From Aphrophora alni (lineage: Eukaryota; Arthropoda; Insecta; Hemiptera; Aphrophoridae): 64,000 bases of DNA. Under the pieces are notes generated by a model. It saw only the letters and a program-made list of their open reading frames with translations. It did no database searches and was not told where the DNA came from. Position numbers and translations under genes: made by a program. Location of the stretch: positions 104,555,989 to 104,619,988 of the forward strand of contig OY740772.1 of assembly GCA_963513935.1 (NCBI GenBank). The letters are read 5' to 3'. Of this stretch, positions 12,095 to 24,423 are shown piece after piece. The stretch's first letter is position 1. Every line of letters begins with the position of its first letter.

Positions 12095-13037
12095 TAATTT
12101 TTATTACATGTATTGAAAGTTAAAAATTTTATTATTTATTTTTTAATTTTTAGTTAAAATTTTCACTTCTGTCTACCGTCCCGCGACGGTAAATTTTCAT
12201 AATCTTGTAAATCTACTGTTTATTTTTAATTTGTCTATTAGACACTTATATAATTTAGGATTAGGAACTTTATAATATAAAACAATTTTTTACCAGATGG
12301 TTTCGACGTCGTGCCTTTACTTAAAATCAAATTAAGATCGGAATAATATAAATTATTTAAATAAATACTTGCCACGTGGTGATGGGATACAGTTCTATAA
12401 AACTACAGAAAACAGCCACACGTCACTAGTCACTAACGGTACTTCAAAACCTAACACAATCGTTTATGTTTGTGTTGTAATTAGTTTCAAAATTCACGAT
12501 AAAAACTTTTTATTTAAATAACGAACAATTTCATCTCCACAATGAATGGTAAAAGAGGCATTCAAGTGGAAATTAATCTGTTGTAATTTATAATTGGCAG
12601 CAATGTTGATAACAAGGCTGATGAAATCATGCAACCACTGAACTGAAACTAAGTCAATAATAATTAATTGTTACACCTTCCTCTATCCAAGGGAGAAACA
12701 GAGTTTTGTAACGTCCAGTCGAGTAATATATTGCAATGGGATCGTTCAAACTTTCCACTTTCAGTAGATGAAAGGCGTAGAATTAATGAAATCATAGAAT
12801 AATTGAGAAGCGGCGATAGTAAAGCTGCCTTCAAAATATTTCGATTAACTCAGATTAAACCCTAATCTAAAATTGACATGTATGGTTTTGAAAACGATTA
12901 AATTCTGTTAATACTTACGGCATTTATATTTTAAATGTGTAGGACACCTATTTGACTGCTGTTATCTAGTATCCCCCTTTCCAAAGGAGGCGAAAGGGGG
13001 GAAATAAGTAAAAAAATTGAAATGAAAGGGGTCGAGT
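12095..13037. other. AT-rich stretch with an unrecognised protein-like fragment
   Basis: Mostly featureless. The plus-strand frame near 12733-12870 reads QWDRSNFPLSVDERRRINEI, a stop, then LRSGDSKAAFKIFRL and another stop. The composition looks protein-like, but no family was recognised and it cannot be an intact gene. It may be an exon or transposon relic. Confidence 0.3.
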
Positions 13038-13254
13038 GACACCTCATTTTAAAGATCTATTGAAAAGAAGATGATTGGAGTTAAACAATCTCACCTTGAT
13101 TAGGAATGGTGGCAAAAAACGTACCAAATTAGAAACAAATGTGCATGAACCTGATGTTTGGGGGGGGGGGGAAGATGGGGTTGAAAAATTATTTAAAGAA
13201 AAGTGGGTCTATTGACACCTCATTTTAAAGATCTATTCAAAAGAAGATGATTGG
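13038..13254 (+). repeat. Short direct duplication, 176-bp spacing
   Basis: A 41-bp segment beginning gacacctcattttaaagatc occurs at 13038-13078 and again at 13214-13254 with one base difference. The text between includes a G-run (about 13159-13170). This is probably a two-copy tandem duplication or two ends of a small repeat. Confidence 0.8.
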
Positions 13255-14100
13255 CAGCTGACTAGGCATTATTGATAGCTTTCTTTGAGCTTTCACTAGG
13301 AAATATCTGAAATTGTTATCATTCAACCATTGCACTGCCTTATCAGTAACAATAAACTTGGGACTGTTATCTCTTTGGTTTTTCCGAGTATATGAGTTTG
13401 TAACTTCTAGGTACTACAGTTGTGTTTTATTTTCACATCATAACCGATCTTTAAAAAAAACATTGTTAAAATGAAATTTACAATTGAAGAGAGAGAGTAG
13501 AGTTAATTTCATTGCACGGGGAGAGAGGAAGATCACCACAAGCAATTAAACAATTAAACATATTTACTATCAATAGTGAAAATCATAACTCATTTTATCG
13601 AAACACATACCACAGTACATATAAATCTCATTCATATTTTGTATCTCTATATAATATAATTTGTCCAATATGAACAGTAAAAGAATTAACACTATATGTA
13701 ACCAGTTAAAAAAAGGGGGAATAAAGAAAGAAAGAACTATCATTTGAAAGGGAAAGGAAGTCTCTATGGTAAAGAAGAACAATAAAAACGTTTTGGGACA
13801 TTCAAATCATCCAGACAGGCAGCATTATTTTTAAATCCAGGAAGAAGATTCAGTGTTTTAAATAAAAGTCACCTTGTCACTTTGATTAATACCAGCTAAG
13901 TCGCTTACGTATTGCTAGCTTAAAACCATTGGTGAGTGGAATATACAACGTTATTTATCCCTCCAGAAATTAATTCAACATGTAAATTCACCTTTTGGAC
14001 CAGATTATATTAAAAAAAAAAAAAAACTGATTACCAAAATTACAACTCTCTCAAATTCATTAAAGGCTATAATATTTAGAAAAGAGTTAAGACTGGAACG
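13255..14100. other. AT-rich non-coding stretch
   Basis: No gene or repeat family was confidently identified. The 70-codon minus-strand frame at 13570-13782 is low-complexity (Phe/Ile/Leu) and has no domain. Confidence 0.4.
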
Positions 14101-14590
14101 TTTTTCATTAAAAAATTTTCCCTGTTGATTAAAGGCGAAAAATCTCCCGGTCGTCATAACTTTGTACTATTTTTTGTCGTTCATTGTACAGTATTAAGAT
14201 GCGAGTTAAGACTCGAACCTTATTACATTTACAATATTTTTTCTTGTTGTTTAAAGGTGAAAAACCTTTGTTGTTTATTATATTCAGAAAAGACTTAACA
14301 TTCAAAACTTTTTATATTTACAATTTTTCCTTATTTATTGTTAACTGTGAAAAATCTCAGTTATCATCGAGTTATATAAAAAGGAAGTAAATGACAAAAT
14401 AAAGAACCCAAGCCTCAGAATACACTATAAGCATTAGACTCGGAAAAGATAAGTCCCTCAAGGGAGACCGGATAGGAATGATGATAGAGAGGGATCTAAA
14501 CCAAGACTATATTTAAAAAAGGTGTAGGACCTAGCTAGAGACTTTTAGGTATTGCCACTCCCGAACTCATTATGAGTCCTTTAGAAAGCT
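14101..14590 (+). repeat. R2 dispersed repeat, one full copy with partial duplications
   Basis: R2 reads, in order: ttgttgtttaaaggcgaaaa, a cggtcatcatcg-like piece, tataaaaagga, aataaagaaccca, tagcgt/agcatt with aggtcgg, gaccggataggaa, agagagggatctaaccc-like text, agactacat and a gtgtaggatc end. This copy has extra partial repeats of the first module at 14110-14160 and 14240-14280. Related copies are at 25900-26140 and 57450-57690 (plus strand), and at 28925-29160, 31195-31410, 33870-34070 and 63885-64000 (minus strand). Confidence 0.65.
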
Positions 14591-15274
14591 GCATTGTAAG
14601 CTCTAAATCTGCGCTGGTACATTCGTAGTTACTTCTCTCAAAATGGAATGCCAAAATATTAGGATAAACAAAGAAATATTGGCTAGGAGGCGTTGAAATT
14701 TGCTTAAATCACGTAAAGTGATCATAATCGAATATTAAATAAGCTCTCATTCCAAAAGAAACTAGATTTTAACAATTGTGTCATCAAGTATCAATACAAT
14801 TGAAATTAAACTTCAGATGTCGATAAGTTAAAACAGGTCACCTAAAGTAAAGCACAGCTTTTGTCCTAATTAATCGTTCTGACCTCAAAGCGAGGGAAAC
14901 GAGGGACGTTTTAAACACGGGTTTGGAAAAAGTTGAGATGTTGTCATTGGGGAACTAAACTTAGGCAATCAATATATTATGAAGGGTCATTACTCATGCG
15001 CTCCTACTGAAACACATTGAAATTTGTAAACGACTTAATTTAGGGCTACTGTGTGCTAATGTAAAATTATCATTTTACATATTCCTGACTTTTATAGGTT
15101 TTTTGCAAAACTATGAAGAGTGGAAGAGTTAAAAATTACGTATAGATTATTATTACAATGAAATAAACTGTAAGGAAAAAGATGAAATTTTTAAATATAC
15201 TACACTCTACTTCACCCACAAGGGTATGATCGGATGCGCTTGTTATACGAAGTATAGCATAAGTTTTATAACCG
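14591..15274. other. Non-coding stretch, nothing recognised
   Basis: No coding frame of note, no tandem or inverted repeat and no match to other repeats in the window was noticed. Confidence 0.4.
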
Positions 15275-16110
15275 CAAAAAAATATCGACCTTCGTATTTT
15301 GACTTGAAGCTTCTTTAAGTTTCATAGCTTCCAACGAAGGACGTTTTCAAGGAAACCGAAAAAATAATTGTCAGCATCAACCATCCGTCATCGATGTCAT
15401 CTATACGTAAGCACGAAAGCGCCCACACAAATTAAGACAGGAACACGACTAGGGGACTATAATGTTCTAATATAGAACTATTTTGAAATTCACAAATATT
15501 TAACTAAGTTATTTTCCCATATCTTGTGTGTTATTCAACTTGTAATTAGGTTCGTAGATTTCAATTCTGCATTAATTTGTACCAACCCCGCTTTTATACG
15601 ATGAAAATTAGCGAATTTATTGTATAAATGGAATGTCCAAACCTTGACCTCCAAAGAAAATGTGATATTCGTATCGTTACGAGCTTTGGGAAGGCCGTGT
15701 CACAGACACGAGCGTAGCGAGTGGAACCTCCTTCACATAAGTACAACTTCGAAGCCCGTCAAAACGCGACATCGACACGAGCAAAGCGAGTGGAGACTTT
15801 ATAATATAGACACATCTAAGAAGCTCGTTAACTGACGTTAAGATAATAGTGATATAGAATTAGGAAGTTCAGAAAACCTGTATAAAAACTGTTTTAAACT
15901 AACTTACTCTACTGGGCAAGACCATTTAATATAATTTGACATTTCCTACAAGGCATACAAGTCTTTTTAGGGGAATACGTTTACAGGATCTGCTTGTCAT
16001 AGATTGTACGGTGGAGCGAAATGAACCAAAGCTTCTTCACATATCTACAGCTTCGAGATCCGTCAAGGCCGAGACACTAAGACGAGCGAAGCGAGTGTAT
16101 ATTGTTTAAC
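15275..16110 (+). repeat. R1 family copy, modules D + B1-B3, then an extra B2 piece
   Basis: Module D spans 15290-15470 (ccgtcatcgatgtcatctat, gtaagcacgaaagcgcccac). B1 starts near 15535 (aattctgcattaatttgtac) and B2 at about 15700 has cacagacacgagcgtagcga. B3 includes gttcagaaaacctgtataaa and tttgacatttcctacaaggc. A second cgagcgaagcgagtg motif at 16080-16100 suggests a further partial copy in tandem. The copy is diverged and frame-disrupted in all frames. Confidence 0.7.
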
Positions 16111-16547
16111 ATCGAGACTAAACTTTTCTCCATGCATTACATTGAAATGGTGTCCAATGAGTGATGGAGCTGTTACTGTTACGATCGACATCACTCGTCG
16201 GAAAGTCATATGTTTGACAGTTATTCTTCTTGGATTTGGACGTCGTACTGTTTGTATGCACGCCATGACACCGGGTAGTGAAGTCATACGGGAAATCACG
16301 TGTCGCCAAACAGCCAACATCCACATCCGTATACACTGTATTGTCACCAACACGCATTGAAATGTCTTATGTGTCAAGAGATACAAATAAAACCAGAGGA
16401 AAAATATGGAAATTATTCACATTTTACATCGTCTCTAGATGTTCTTTTATTTTGCTGGAAAGTGTAGGTCTTTGGTGTGTAGAAAATAATAGAAACTCTT
16501 TAGATCTATAATTGGTAGCTTTTTATTATTTAATGGTGTTAAAGTTC
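16111..16547. other. Non-coding stretch with balanced base composition
   Basis: Overlapping open frames of 70-107 codons lie on both strands across 16063-16511. Simultaneous openness on several frames without any recognisable domain argues for chance rather than an exon. Confidence 0.35.
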
Positions 16548-17305
16548 AGAGAGAGAAAGAGAGAGGGAAAGAGAGGTATAGTGAAAGATAAAGGGAGAGA
16601 GGGTGACAGTGAAAAATGAAAGTGAGGAAGAGAATGAAAGATCGAGAAGATGTCAGAAAGGTGAAGAAAGAGTGAAAGAAAGAGGAAGAGCAAAAGGAGA
16701 GGGAAAGAATGAGACAAGAAGAGAGAGAGTGGGAAAGATAAAGGGAAAGAGTAGAGAGAAAGAATGGCACAAAAAAAGGTGGGATAGAAGAAGAGGGAAA
16801 GTGAGAGGGAGAAAGGGAGAGATAAAAGAAGAGGAAAATAATGAAAGAGAGAGGGATTAAATGGAGAGGAAGAGAGGGCGGGTGCGGTGAGGGAGAGATT
16901 GAAAGAGAGAATGTGAGGAAGGTCGAGATAGAAAGAGGGAGAAATGAAAGATAAAGGGAGAGACGAAGAATGCGGTAGAAGTAGAGGGAAAAAAAAGAGA
17001 GTGAATGAGAGGGAAAGATCAAATAGAGAGAAAGAGAGGGGGTGCGAGATAGGAGAGGAGAGAGTGAAAAGTAGGTGAGGGAGAGCTAGAAAGAGAGGGT
17101 AAAAGATATTGGAAAGGATGAAGGAATGAATGAATTAGAGAGGGAGAAAGGGAAATAGCGTGGGTGGGGGAAAAGGGTGGGATAGGAGAGGGGAAAAGAG
17201 AGGGAGAAAAAAAAGGTGAATATAAATTTAGGGGAAGAGTCGAATAGGGAGAGGCAGAGTAAATGAAAAGAGAAAGATAAAATGAGAGAGAAAGAGAGAG
17301 AGAGA
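16548..17305 (+). repeat. Polypurine (GA-rich) tract, about 0.76 kb
   Basis: The plus strand is overwhelmingly A and G, built from irregular gagaga, gggaaag and gaaagaga words with only scattered T and C. The minus strand therefore gives long Ser/Phe/Leu/Pro-only frames (158 and 119 codons), which are low-complexity artefacts. Such a tract can form triplex (H-DNA) structures and is prone to slippage. No fixed unit length is apparent, so it is a degenerate microsatellite rather than a satellite. Confidence 0.95.
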
Positions 17306-18080
17306 CGTCATCGACTTTTGGTAAATCTCTGCTATTAATCAACAAAGCACATATGATACTGTACATTGAATAATACAATTTCCCCCAGAGATTAATTTAT
17401 TGCCACCAATCACCTGACACATGATATGGATATAACAGCATCCTATAACCACAAGTCATCGCATGGTACACAAATATTAGTTAGTTTATTTTGTGTAAGT
17501 AGTGTTGTTGCTAAATAAATCAGAAAATAGTTGCTTTGACAAACAATTTAAACGTGACAAAATATGCTGCCCTCTTTACGCTGAACATGACAGCTCTCCT
17601 TTTTATTGCAACCTAAAGGATGTGGGGGGAAAACCTATTCTTGGTAATTATTTTTTTCACGGCTTTTGGAATTTTCAACAAGTAAACAACATTCCAAAAC
17701 GGAATCCAATATCAAAAATAGTTCAAATTAAAAACTTCTTTTTTTATGCCATTCGCAAAAAAAAAAAATATTAGCAAAGGTACAGTACACTAAAATGTTA
17801 GTTTCATGCAATTAAAAATATATTTGAGAAATATAATCTGTAATAAAATTATCTAACTTCAAAATCTTTGAAATTGAAAAATTAGCATTAGGCCTAAAGA
17901 TTGTTCCAAAAGATATATCTATACAAATAAAGTTATTCAAAAACACGCCAAAAAAGTTCCCCATTACATTAAAAAATGGAAGATTGTTTTGAATTTTTTG
18001 TAAAAAAATAGGTCCGTCGGAAAACTGTAGGCTTAATTAGTTTTTACCAATGCCTCCCTATCCAACTATAATTGTTGTAA
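17306..18080. other. AT-rich non-coding stretch
   Basis: No gene recognised. The 90-codon frame at 17502-17774 runs through A/T homopolymers and has no domain signature. Confidence 0.4.
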
Positions 18081-18910
18081 ATTGTATAAATAATTACACA
18101 AACTTTCACACTCATCCAACTTCAAAACTAAATAAAACGAACGATAACAAATCTCCACCTAAAATATCGGTTAAGAAGTTTTTGTGAAATGAACTATGGA
18201 CGCCTTGTTCATAGAAAAAAAAATTTAAATAGGATCTAAATTTGATCCGCTTATGCTAAAATTGATTAAAAACAAGTTTTTAATGACGACGGTTAAGATT
18301 CGTTTTTGTTTTGCCAATTATTTCTGAAATGGTATATTTTGTTACTTGAAGTTTTGTACACTGGTTTGAGTATTTTTGTCTTCACATTTCACAAAAATTT
18401 GATCGAAATCAGTAGAGCTGAGAAATTACCTATTTTATAACTGCCCAATGACAACCTGAATTTAACAAAACTACAAAATAAGATACATATTTTCATAGTT
18501 CAAATCAGCATGTGATGGTACCAAACCCTCTCCCCTCTCTACGGTGACGTTATGGCGCAGTTAAGATTAAAAATGTAATTTCAAAGCATGACTTCAGTTA
18601 CTAGATCCTGCAGAACTTGTCACCGATAAGAACGTAGCGAGTGAAGGTCCCTTCACAGGGCTCCTAGCACAGAGACTTTGATATATATGAAGCTGGTGGA
18701 TACATTTCAATACATACACACAGCTATGATGCTTGTTACGGCTTTAGCCGACGTCAAGAAAGTTGTGATAAACTAATTACGAGGTTCAGAAAACCTTACG
18801 CTACTAGCAACCGAAAAATGTAACATTTCCTACATGAACCCAAACGCCAACTATTGGACATTCCATTTAGAGGATCTGTTTGAATTTTATTGTATCGTGG
18901 GCGTTAAAGT
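18081..18910 (+). repeat. R1 family copy, near full length
   Basis: Begins with the upstream R1 segment (acactcatccaacttcaaaa) and passes cttcacatttcacaaaaatt at 18381. B1 follows (catgtgatggtaccaaaccc), then B2 with caccgataagaacgtagcga, then B3 with ttacgaggttcagaaaacct and taacatttcctacatgaacc. It ends near 18905 in a decayed version of the usual right end. It gives a rough consensus order for the family and lacks the 237-bp array. Confidence 0.65.
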
Positions 18911-19635
18911 ATACTTGTTAACGATTACTTTCCATAATATTCACAATCATTACACCTTGCACGTCTAACCGATTTCAATAATTAACCTGTTACCGAGATA
19001 TCTTCTTGGAAGAACCCAAACTCTATGCTCCACTGTCTCGTCACTGACCGAGGGTAAAACTTCTCGATGTATGGATTGAGCCGTAAATCAGTATTATCAA
19101 AATGCAGAGGGACATCACGTCGGCGACAACACACTATCAGCGGGAGGAAAACGTCCCATAAATTGTCAAAGCTCAAGGGATTGAGGGTTGTTCTCTCAAT
19201 TTTCCCCTACATCTAGTCTTATTAACAATCAATAGATGGGGGGCAGTCGGAACCCATACTTGTAGATTGCCCGACTGAAATGAGAACAGAATTGAACTTC
19301 CCACAAAACAATCTATAAAACTTCGTTTTCCAGTAATAACGTCTCAATTGGAAAGGGAGATATCTGATAAGGAAGGAAAACTTTTATTTAGGGGGGAATT
19401 ATGTAATTGGTCGTAAAATAAAAGTTGGATCCGAAATGAAGGACGGTGAATTTCTTGCAAATAAAATATTTCAACGATTATTTCCCCTACGGTGTATGCA
19501 TAAAGATGTTTTTAATTTATTTTTCCACTTGTAAGGTGGTCATTTTGTTACTTCGTCTGTGTGTTTGTTACCAAACTTTTGTGACGTTAAACTTACCAAG
19601 TCAAAAAAATATAATGTAAGTTTGGTAGTAAGCAC
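18911..19635. other. Non-coding stretch
   Basis: No domain-bearing frame. A small patch around 19230-19380 is GC-richer (ggggggcagtcggaaccc), but its origin was not recognised. Confidence 0.4.
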
Positions 19636-19870
19636 ACTATTTTATGACCGTTCTTCACGTTTTAAACCGTCAGGAAACAGAAAAAAGTAATTTTTGACAT
19701 TTCATACGTGCTTCATCGTTTGTTGTCTGTACGTAAGCACGAAAACAGCCACCAAATTAAGGTCGAAACATCTGATATAGGGGACTATTGTGTCGTATAA
19801 AATAGAAATAAAAGTAAGAGAATTAGAATTGAAAATGTCAATATGGGAGTCATTTTTAGTAATTTTAGGG
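19636..19870 (+). repeat. R1 family, module D fragment
   Basis: Contains tgttgtctgtacgtaagcac, gaaaacagccaccaaattaa, ataggggactattgtgtc and then gaattgaaaatgtcaatatg. This order (D followed by the B1 start) matches the copies at 2345 and 34850 and supports D and B as parts of one element. Confidence 0.7.
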
Positions 19871-20331
19871 TCTGTAGGTAAAAACAAGGACTCTTATAAT
19901 TTCACGTGAGTGTCTGTAAATCGCAACCAGTCTACACAGACAAGATGATAATTCATATATATCAAACATTGCTTTTATATTCTTTGTATTCTCCCACATT
20001 CACATTAGGAAAAATATAGCGCTAACAAAAATGGCCTTGGGGTAAGGCGCAAAAACTACCGAGTAGGAAATATTTTTTGGAATATTATGTGTGGGGTATC
20101 AAATTTAACTATAAGTTATTTTGATCACGAATATGTATGAATATTTCACGAAAAAATTAATATGTTGGCGCAAATTGAAAATATTAGATATCATCCCCGG
20201 CCTAAAAAACCCAACAAATGTACAATTGAACAATTCCTACAAAGTACAAGAAACTAATTTTTGGGTATTACATTTATATTCTCATGATGATGGGTAAGTA
20301 TCATGATGACGCCCAATAATTTGGTTATATA
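19871..20331. other. AT-rich stretch with a decayed R1 right end
   Basis: Near 20228-20310 the text aacaattcctacaaagtaca ... tgatgggtaagtatcatgat resembles a weathered R1 B3 module with its right end. The rest is unremarkable AT-rich DNA. Confidence 0.4.
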
Positions 20332-21077
20332 CAGGATGTCTCGTAAGTAAGCTGATAAATTTTAGGATATGATTCTGTGGCATGGACAAAGAAAAAATCA
20401 AGAATAAAAAATGTTTTCCACACTTTCCCAGATATTCACTTTTTTTAAAAAACAATGGAAATTGAAAAGATATTAAGTTCAGATTTGGTATACATATTTT
20501 GTATGTTACGTTTTTTTTTATAAGTGTACCAAAAAACCTTATTTTCAAAATGGCGGTTGTTTAAAATATTTAATATTAAACATATCGAAAACCATTAACT
20601 TTACAAAAAATTTAAAAAAAAACCCCTTTTTTAGTAACAAACAAAACATTTATATACATTTTTCTATAGGTCAAAGGATAACTGAATTATTGACAAAAAA
20701 ACAGGAAACTTAATTTAGTTGTCTACAATACCAAAAATTAACATAGAACCAACATTTAAAAAAATTCTAATACTATTAATACAAACAATTAAAAATTCAT
20801 CGCTTCGGGTTGCATAAAAAATTCAAATGTGACCCTTAACTATTTAAAAATGGCGCCTATTTATAGTTTTTTTCGTTTTTAATATCTCGAAACATGTAAA
20901 CAAATTTGTTTAATGTAGGCCTAAATTGTATTTATTGAACAAATAACATTTTTTCTAAAATAAATAAATGGCGAATATCAGGAAAACTTTCGGATAAATT
21001 TTATTCTTAAATTTTTCTTTATCCTGACCCACAGAATTATTTCTTAAAATTTGGCGGTTTACTTATGAGACACTCTG
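20332..21077. mobile_element. Hairpin-type MITE with CAGGATG/CACTCTG ends, TA target site
   Basis: The left end, tatacaggatgtctcgtaag, pairs with the right end, cttatgagacactctgtata, and the inverted similarity continues for about 80 bp (gattctgtgg / ccacagaat). Both ends are flanked by TATA, consistent with a TA target-site duplication as used by Tc1/mariner-type transposons. There is no transposase. Inside, ttttcaaaatggcggttgtt matches text in the foldback arms at 52800, so the elements share ancestry. Confidence 0.8.
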
Positions 21078-22180
21078 TATACAAATGATGCTGAATGTCC
21101 CGATAAACTATAAACAAGAAAGTAATCAATTTTTTTTATTGACACAATGAATGACATACGACAGTTTTAAATTAAATCAGATGAGATAAAACGTCTTTTA
21201 TCCTTTAAAAGGTAAAATAATAAATGATGACTCGGCCACAAACAGAAAAGAAAGTAAGACAGCCAGCCGCATTGCCTCAAGTAGAGATACTTAACCTATT
21301 TGTAGTCTTACTGCAGCAAAACACTCACACTGCGTCGATGACCACTCCAGTTCAAATAACTTACTCAATTGCAAGACACTAAAATTAAACGCGTTGATGA
21401 AAGCAATTTGTTAACGGGTCGGCCATGATGTAGAGGGACTGCTGAAAAATTAACGTCTCTTTGTCTAAAGGGAATGGGCGTGTCGTCGCGTGACATTACG
21501 CGTATTTTCATTTGCTAAAGTACTCTCAGGGATTTACATTTAAATTAATGTCATTGCAGAATTTTTTTTTTTTTTTGGTTTTATTTTCAGCGTGTGTTTG
21601 TGCGGAAATATATTTTGCAATTACAGAAATTGTAATGTTGATTGGAACAGAAATGCGGGAATGAAAAGAATTAATTTCAATCAAACTCGTAATTTATTGT
21701 TGCATTGCATGTTGATACAGTAAAGAGATGTATCAAGCAGAATTTCAATGGAAAATCATAACGAATACAATCCTCATGAAGGGGAAAGGGTTCGTTTTTC
21801 GTTTTCAATGCTATTTAAATTGTGAAGTTTACATTTTAGTTGGGAAATATCTGTACATGTTTCTTTGTATTATAAATAAAGTGTGCAAAAATATTACGTA
21901 AACTCTCAATTTAATATCTACAAAATCAAAACGAAACAATTCATCGGCGAAAAAGTTAGTTTGGTAGTTGTCAGTTTAATAAGTGGAACTCGATTGTTTT
22001 AAATTTATATAAATATTTAAAAAAAAAAAAAATTAAAAAAAGTATACAAGGTAATAATTCAAATAATTCAAGGGGTGGTTATATGGGTCAAAATAAAGAA
22101 AAAAAGTTCCAATAAACATATGTTCGGAAACGCTTTTTTTACCAGCTACCACAGATTGAGTTCTAATTTTGCGCGGTAAT
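21078..22180. other. Non-coding stretch
   Basis: No gene recognised. Around 21888-22000 text similar to the upstream R1 segment (gtgtgcaaaaatattacgta; ttggtagttgtcagtttaat) suggests another old R1 fragment. The rest is AT-rich with poly-A runs near 22020. Confidence 0.4.
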
Positions 22181-22329
22181 CATCGATGTAAAGACCTAGT
22201 TAGAAAAAAATCAACTTGTAACAATAATCCCGTTTCAAAATGGTGAACATTTAAATATTTTAAATGAAAACAAATTTGTTATTTTCTGTACAAGTTGATT
22301 ATTTTTCTAACTAGGTCTTTACGTCGATG
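22181..22329. repeat. Short hairpin repeat with 40-bp arms
   Basis: Arms 22181-22220 (catcgatgtaaagacctagt...) and 22289-22329 (...ctaggtctttacgtcgatg) are near-perfect inverted copies around a 68-bp loop containing cgtttcaaaatggtgaacat. It is probably the core of a hairpin MITE related to the other xxCAAAATGGxx elements in the window. Confidence 0.8.
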
Positions 22330-22809
22330 ACTATTTATGTATTTAGATCACCGTGTGAGATTAGGTTCATTTCCGTTTTGTGAGAAATTATGGCCTTGAA
22401 AAAACTGTAACTTAACTGTGTACTTTACGGACGCCCCCACAACCTTTTTGTAAGTACAAAACTCGTGTAACCTTTTGCAAATATTTTTAGGTTCTCTTAT
22501 CTATCTAACATAACTTAACTGCGACTTTCGTTCGACCAACCTTGCAATCTTTTCAAGTTCTGCAATTCATCCGGTGTTGCTACAAGGTAAGTGCTAGTGC
22601 AACACTCTTACGGGAATCATTATTTGTATTTAATAGAAGTTTTGTTTTTATTTTGCTGATTTATTTACCTTACGTTGGTTTTAAACTGAATAATTTCATA
22701 AGTCTATTTGAATATATAACATAATTTAACCTATTCGAGTTTTGGTAAACAAAAATATCAATCAGATTTGTGGTAGTAACAAATACCACAAATGGGTTAG
22801 GTTAGATTG

Positions 22810-22810
<1 letters not shown>

Positions 22811-22846
<36 letters not shown>
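22811..22846. repeat. (TA)18 microsatellite
   Basis: An uninterrupted TA dinucleotide run directly after gggttaggttagattgt. Confidence 0.95.
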
Positions 22847-22849
<3 letters not shown>

Positions 22850-22892
22850 TAAAATTGCAGTATTATTGTAATTAGTTACTATTTGATGAAAA

Positions 22893-23131
22893 AAGTAATG
22901 ATTTTTCTTGTAATGAAGTGTAGAATAAAAATATATTACAGATTTATTTAAAAATATCAAATTAAATACATGAAAGTTTCTTCAAGTGAAAAGTACGTAG
23001 GTAACTCCTGCGGGTAGCCCACGGTAGATATCGGTCAGTCCTAATACCGTGCGCGCCTGTGTGTGATGGCGCGTGCGTTAGAGAGAGGCGACCCTTCGTT
23101 CAGCCGCAATCCCCGTTTGATAATAGTATAA
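22893..23131 (+). repeat. R3 dispersed repeat, copy 1
   Basis: About 240 bp that recurs in the same orientation at 47130-47340. Shared text includes tttttcttgtaat, agtgtagaa, atattacagat, atgaaagttt, cccacgg, agtcctaatac, cttcgttcagc and ttgatagtag/ttgataatagta. The GC-rich 3' half (gtgcgcgcctgtgtgtgatg) contrasts with the AT-rich flanks. The family was not recognised. Confidence 0.75.
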
Positions 23132-24423
23132 TAACATTCTGGAGAAATAATAAAAACGTTATAAATAAAACACTATTTAAATATCTTTTTTTATTATTGG
23201 GTCTTGTTACATTATTATAAATGGTTAGCTATTAACTGACACCAGTTTAAATAAACCAATGTATTGTTTAGTAGTTTTGTTTTGGAATAATAAATTGTTT
23301 TTGTATTATTATTTATTCTAACTTTATTCAATTGTTCACACTATTTTCGTCAAGAGTAACATTTAAGTCTTTTGGTTATGTCGATAACATAGCATTCATT
23401 GTAAAAAATACCGTGTTTATTTTTTTTTAAACCACCATTTTGTAACAATTTTAAATCTATACGTATTATTTATCAGATATTTAGGAACATAACTACAAAG
23501 TTTCACGTTTGTAAAGTTTTATTTGTCTTCAGAATAACAGTTTAAAAATAAAAACAGGTTTTTGAAACACCCTGTACTAATTGCCGTGTTTTATAGAACC
23601 TCGACTAGAAGAATTGGTGGCACCCTGTATTTATTATAATGTGTAAAGTGTCAAAGACGAATTTAAACAGACTAAAACCGAAAGTTTTTGTATTGTTGTG
23701 TCATATCTTTTTCTCCATTAGAAATACAGTAATTAATTGATTTCAATAAAGGTGTAGTCATATTGCATATTCTACCCCTGATTAAGAGACAACCTTTAGA
23801 CTTATAGGAATATAGATCTTAATGTTTAATTTTGTTGAAACTTGTAATGTTCATGAAATTTTGCTGAACTGAGTTCGAATTTAGATTAGATAACCTCCGT
23901 ATACGCCAAAAAATAATCAAAATAGTTTTGTTTCAATTTTCGGTTACCCAAGATGTTCCGCTCCCAATAAATGATACTGTACTTTGTATTACTTCAAATA
24001 GTAATTTAGTTAAAAATTGAAAATAAACAAATTTTTCTGTCCAATTTGAACATTTTTAAATGTTTTGAAATTACCAAATAATGTAACAGAACGTTTTAAA
24101 ACGAAAGTAATGTGAATAGAATGAAATGTTAAAATTTAAAAAAAAAATTAACTACTGTTTGTATTTTTATAAATAAGCTAATAGGTCACCTCAAGTGGTC
24201 TTCAGAAGATCTTGAAATTAGAATGAATGGAAAAGTTCAGCACGTGCTCATTAGCAAAGTAATTCAAATAATAAATGGTGTGAAAACATTGCACAAACTT
24301 TCTCATACAATATTCACAATCAAAATACTAACCAAACAAAACCATAACGTCGTAAAAATGTTAGTTCGGTAATTGTTCGTAAAAAAAAAATGAAAATTAC
24401 CCGTGGACGACAAGAATAGTATA
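23132..24423. other. AT-rich stretch with solitary MITE ends
   Basis: No gene. The words aacaccctgtac (near 23567) and ggcaccctgtat (near 23622) look like right ends of TACAGGGTG-type MITEs without visible left partners. They are probably truncated or nested remnants. Confidence 0.4.

Noticed and set aside
16063..16511. Coding exon in the balanced-composition segment
   Set aside because: Open frames occur at once in several frames on both strands and none shows a recognisable domain. R1 text also overlaps the start.
16546..17378. 158- and 119-residue Ser/Phe/Leu-rich proteins on the minus strand
   Set aside because: They arise from the polypurine tract, are low-complexity, and are open simply because stops need T-rich or mixed codons.
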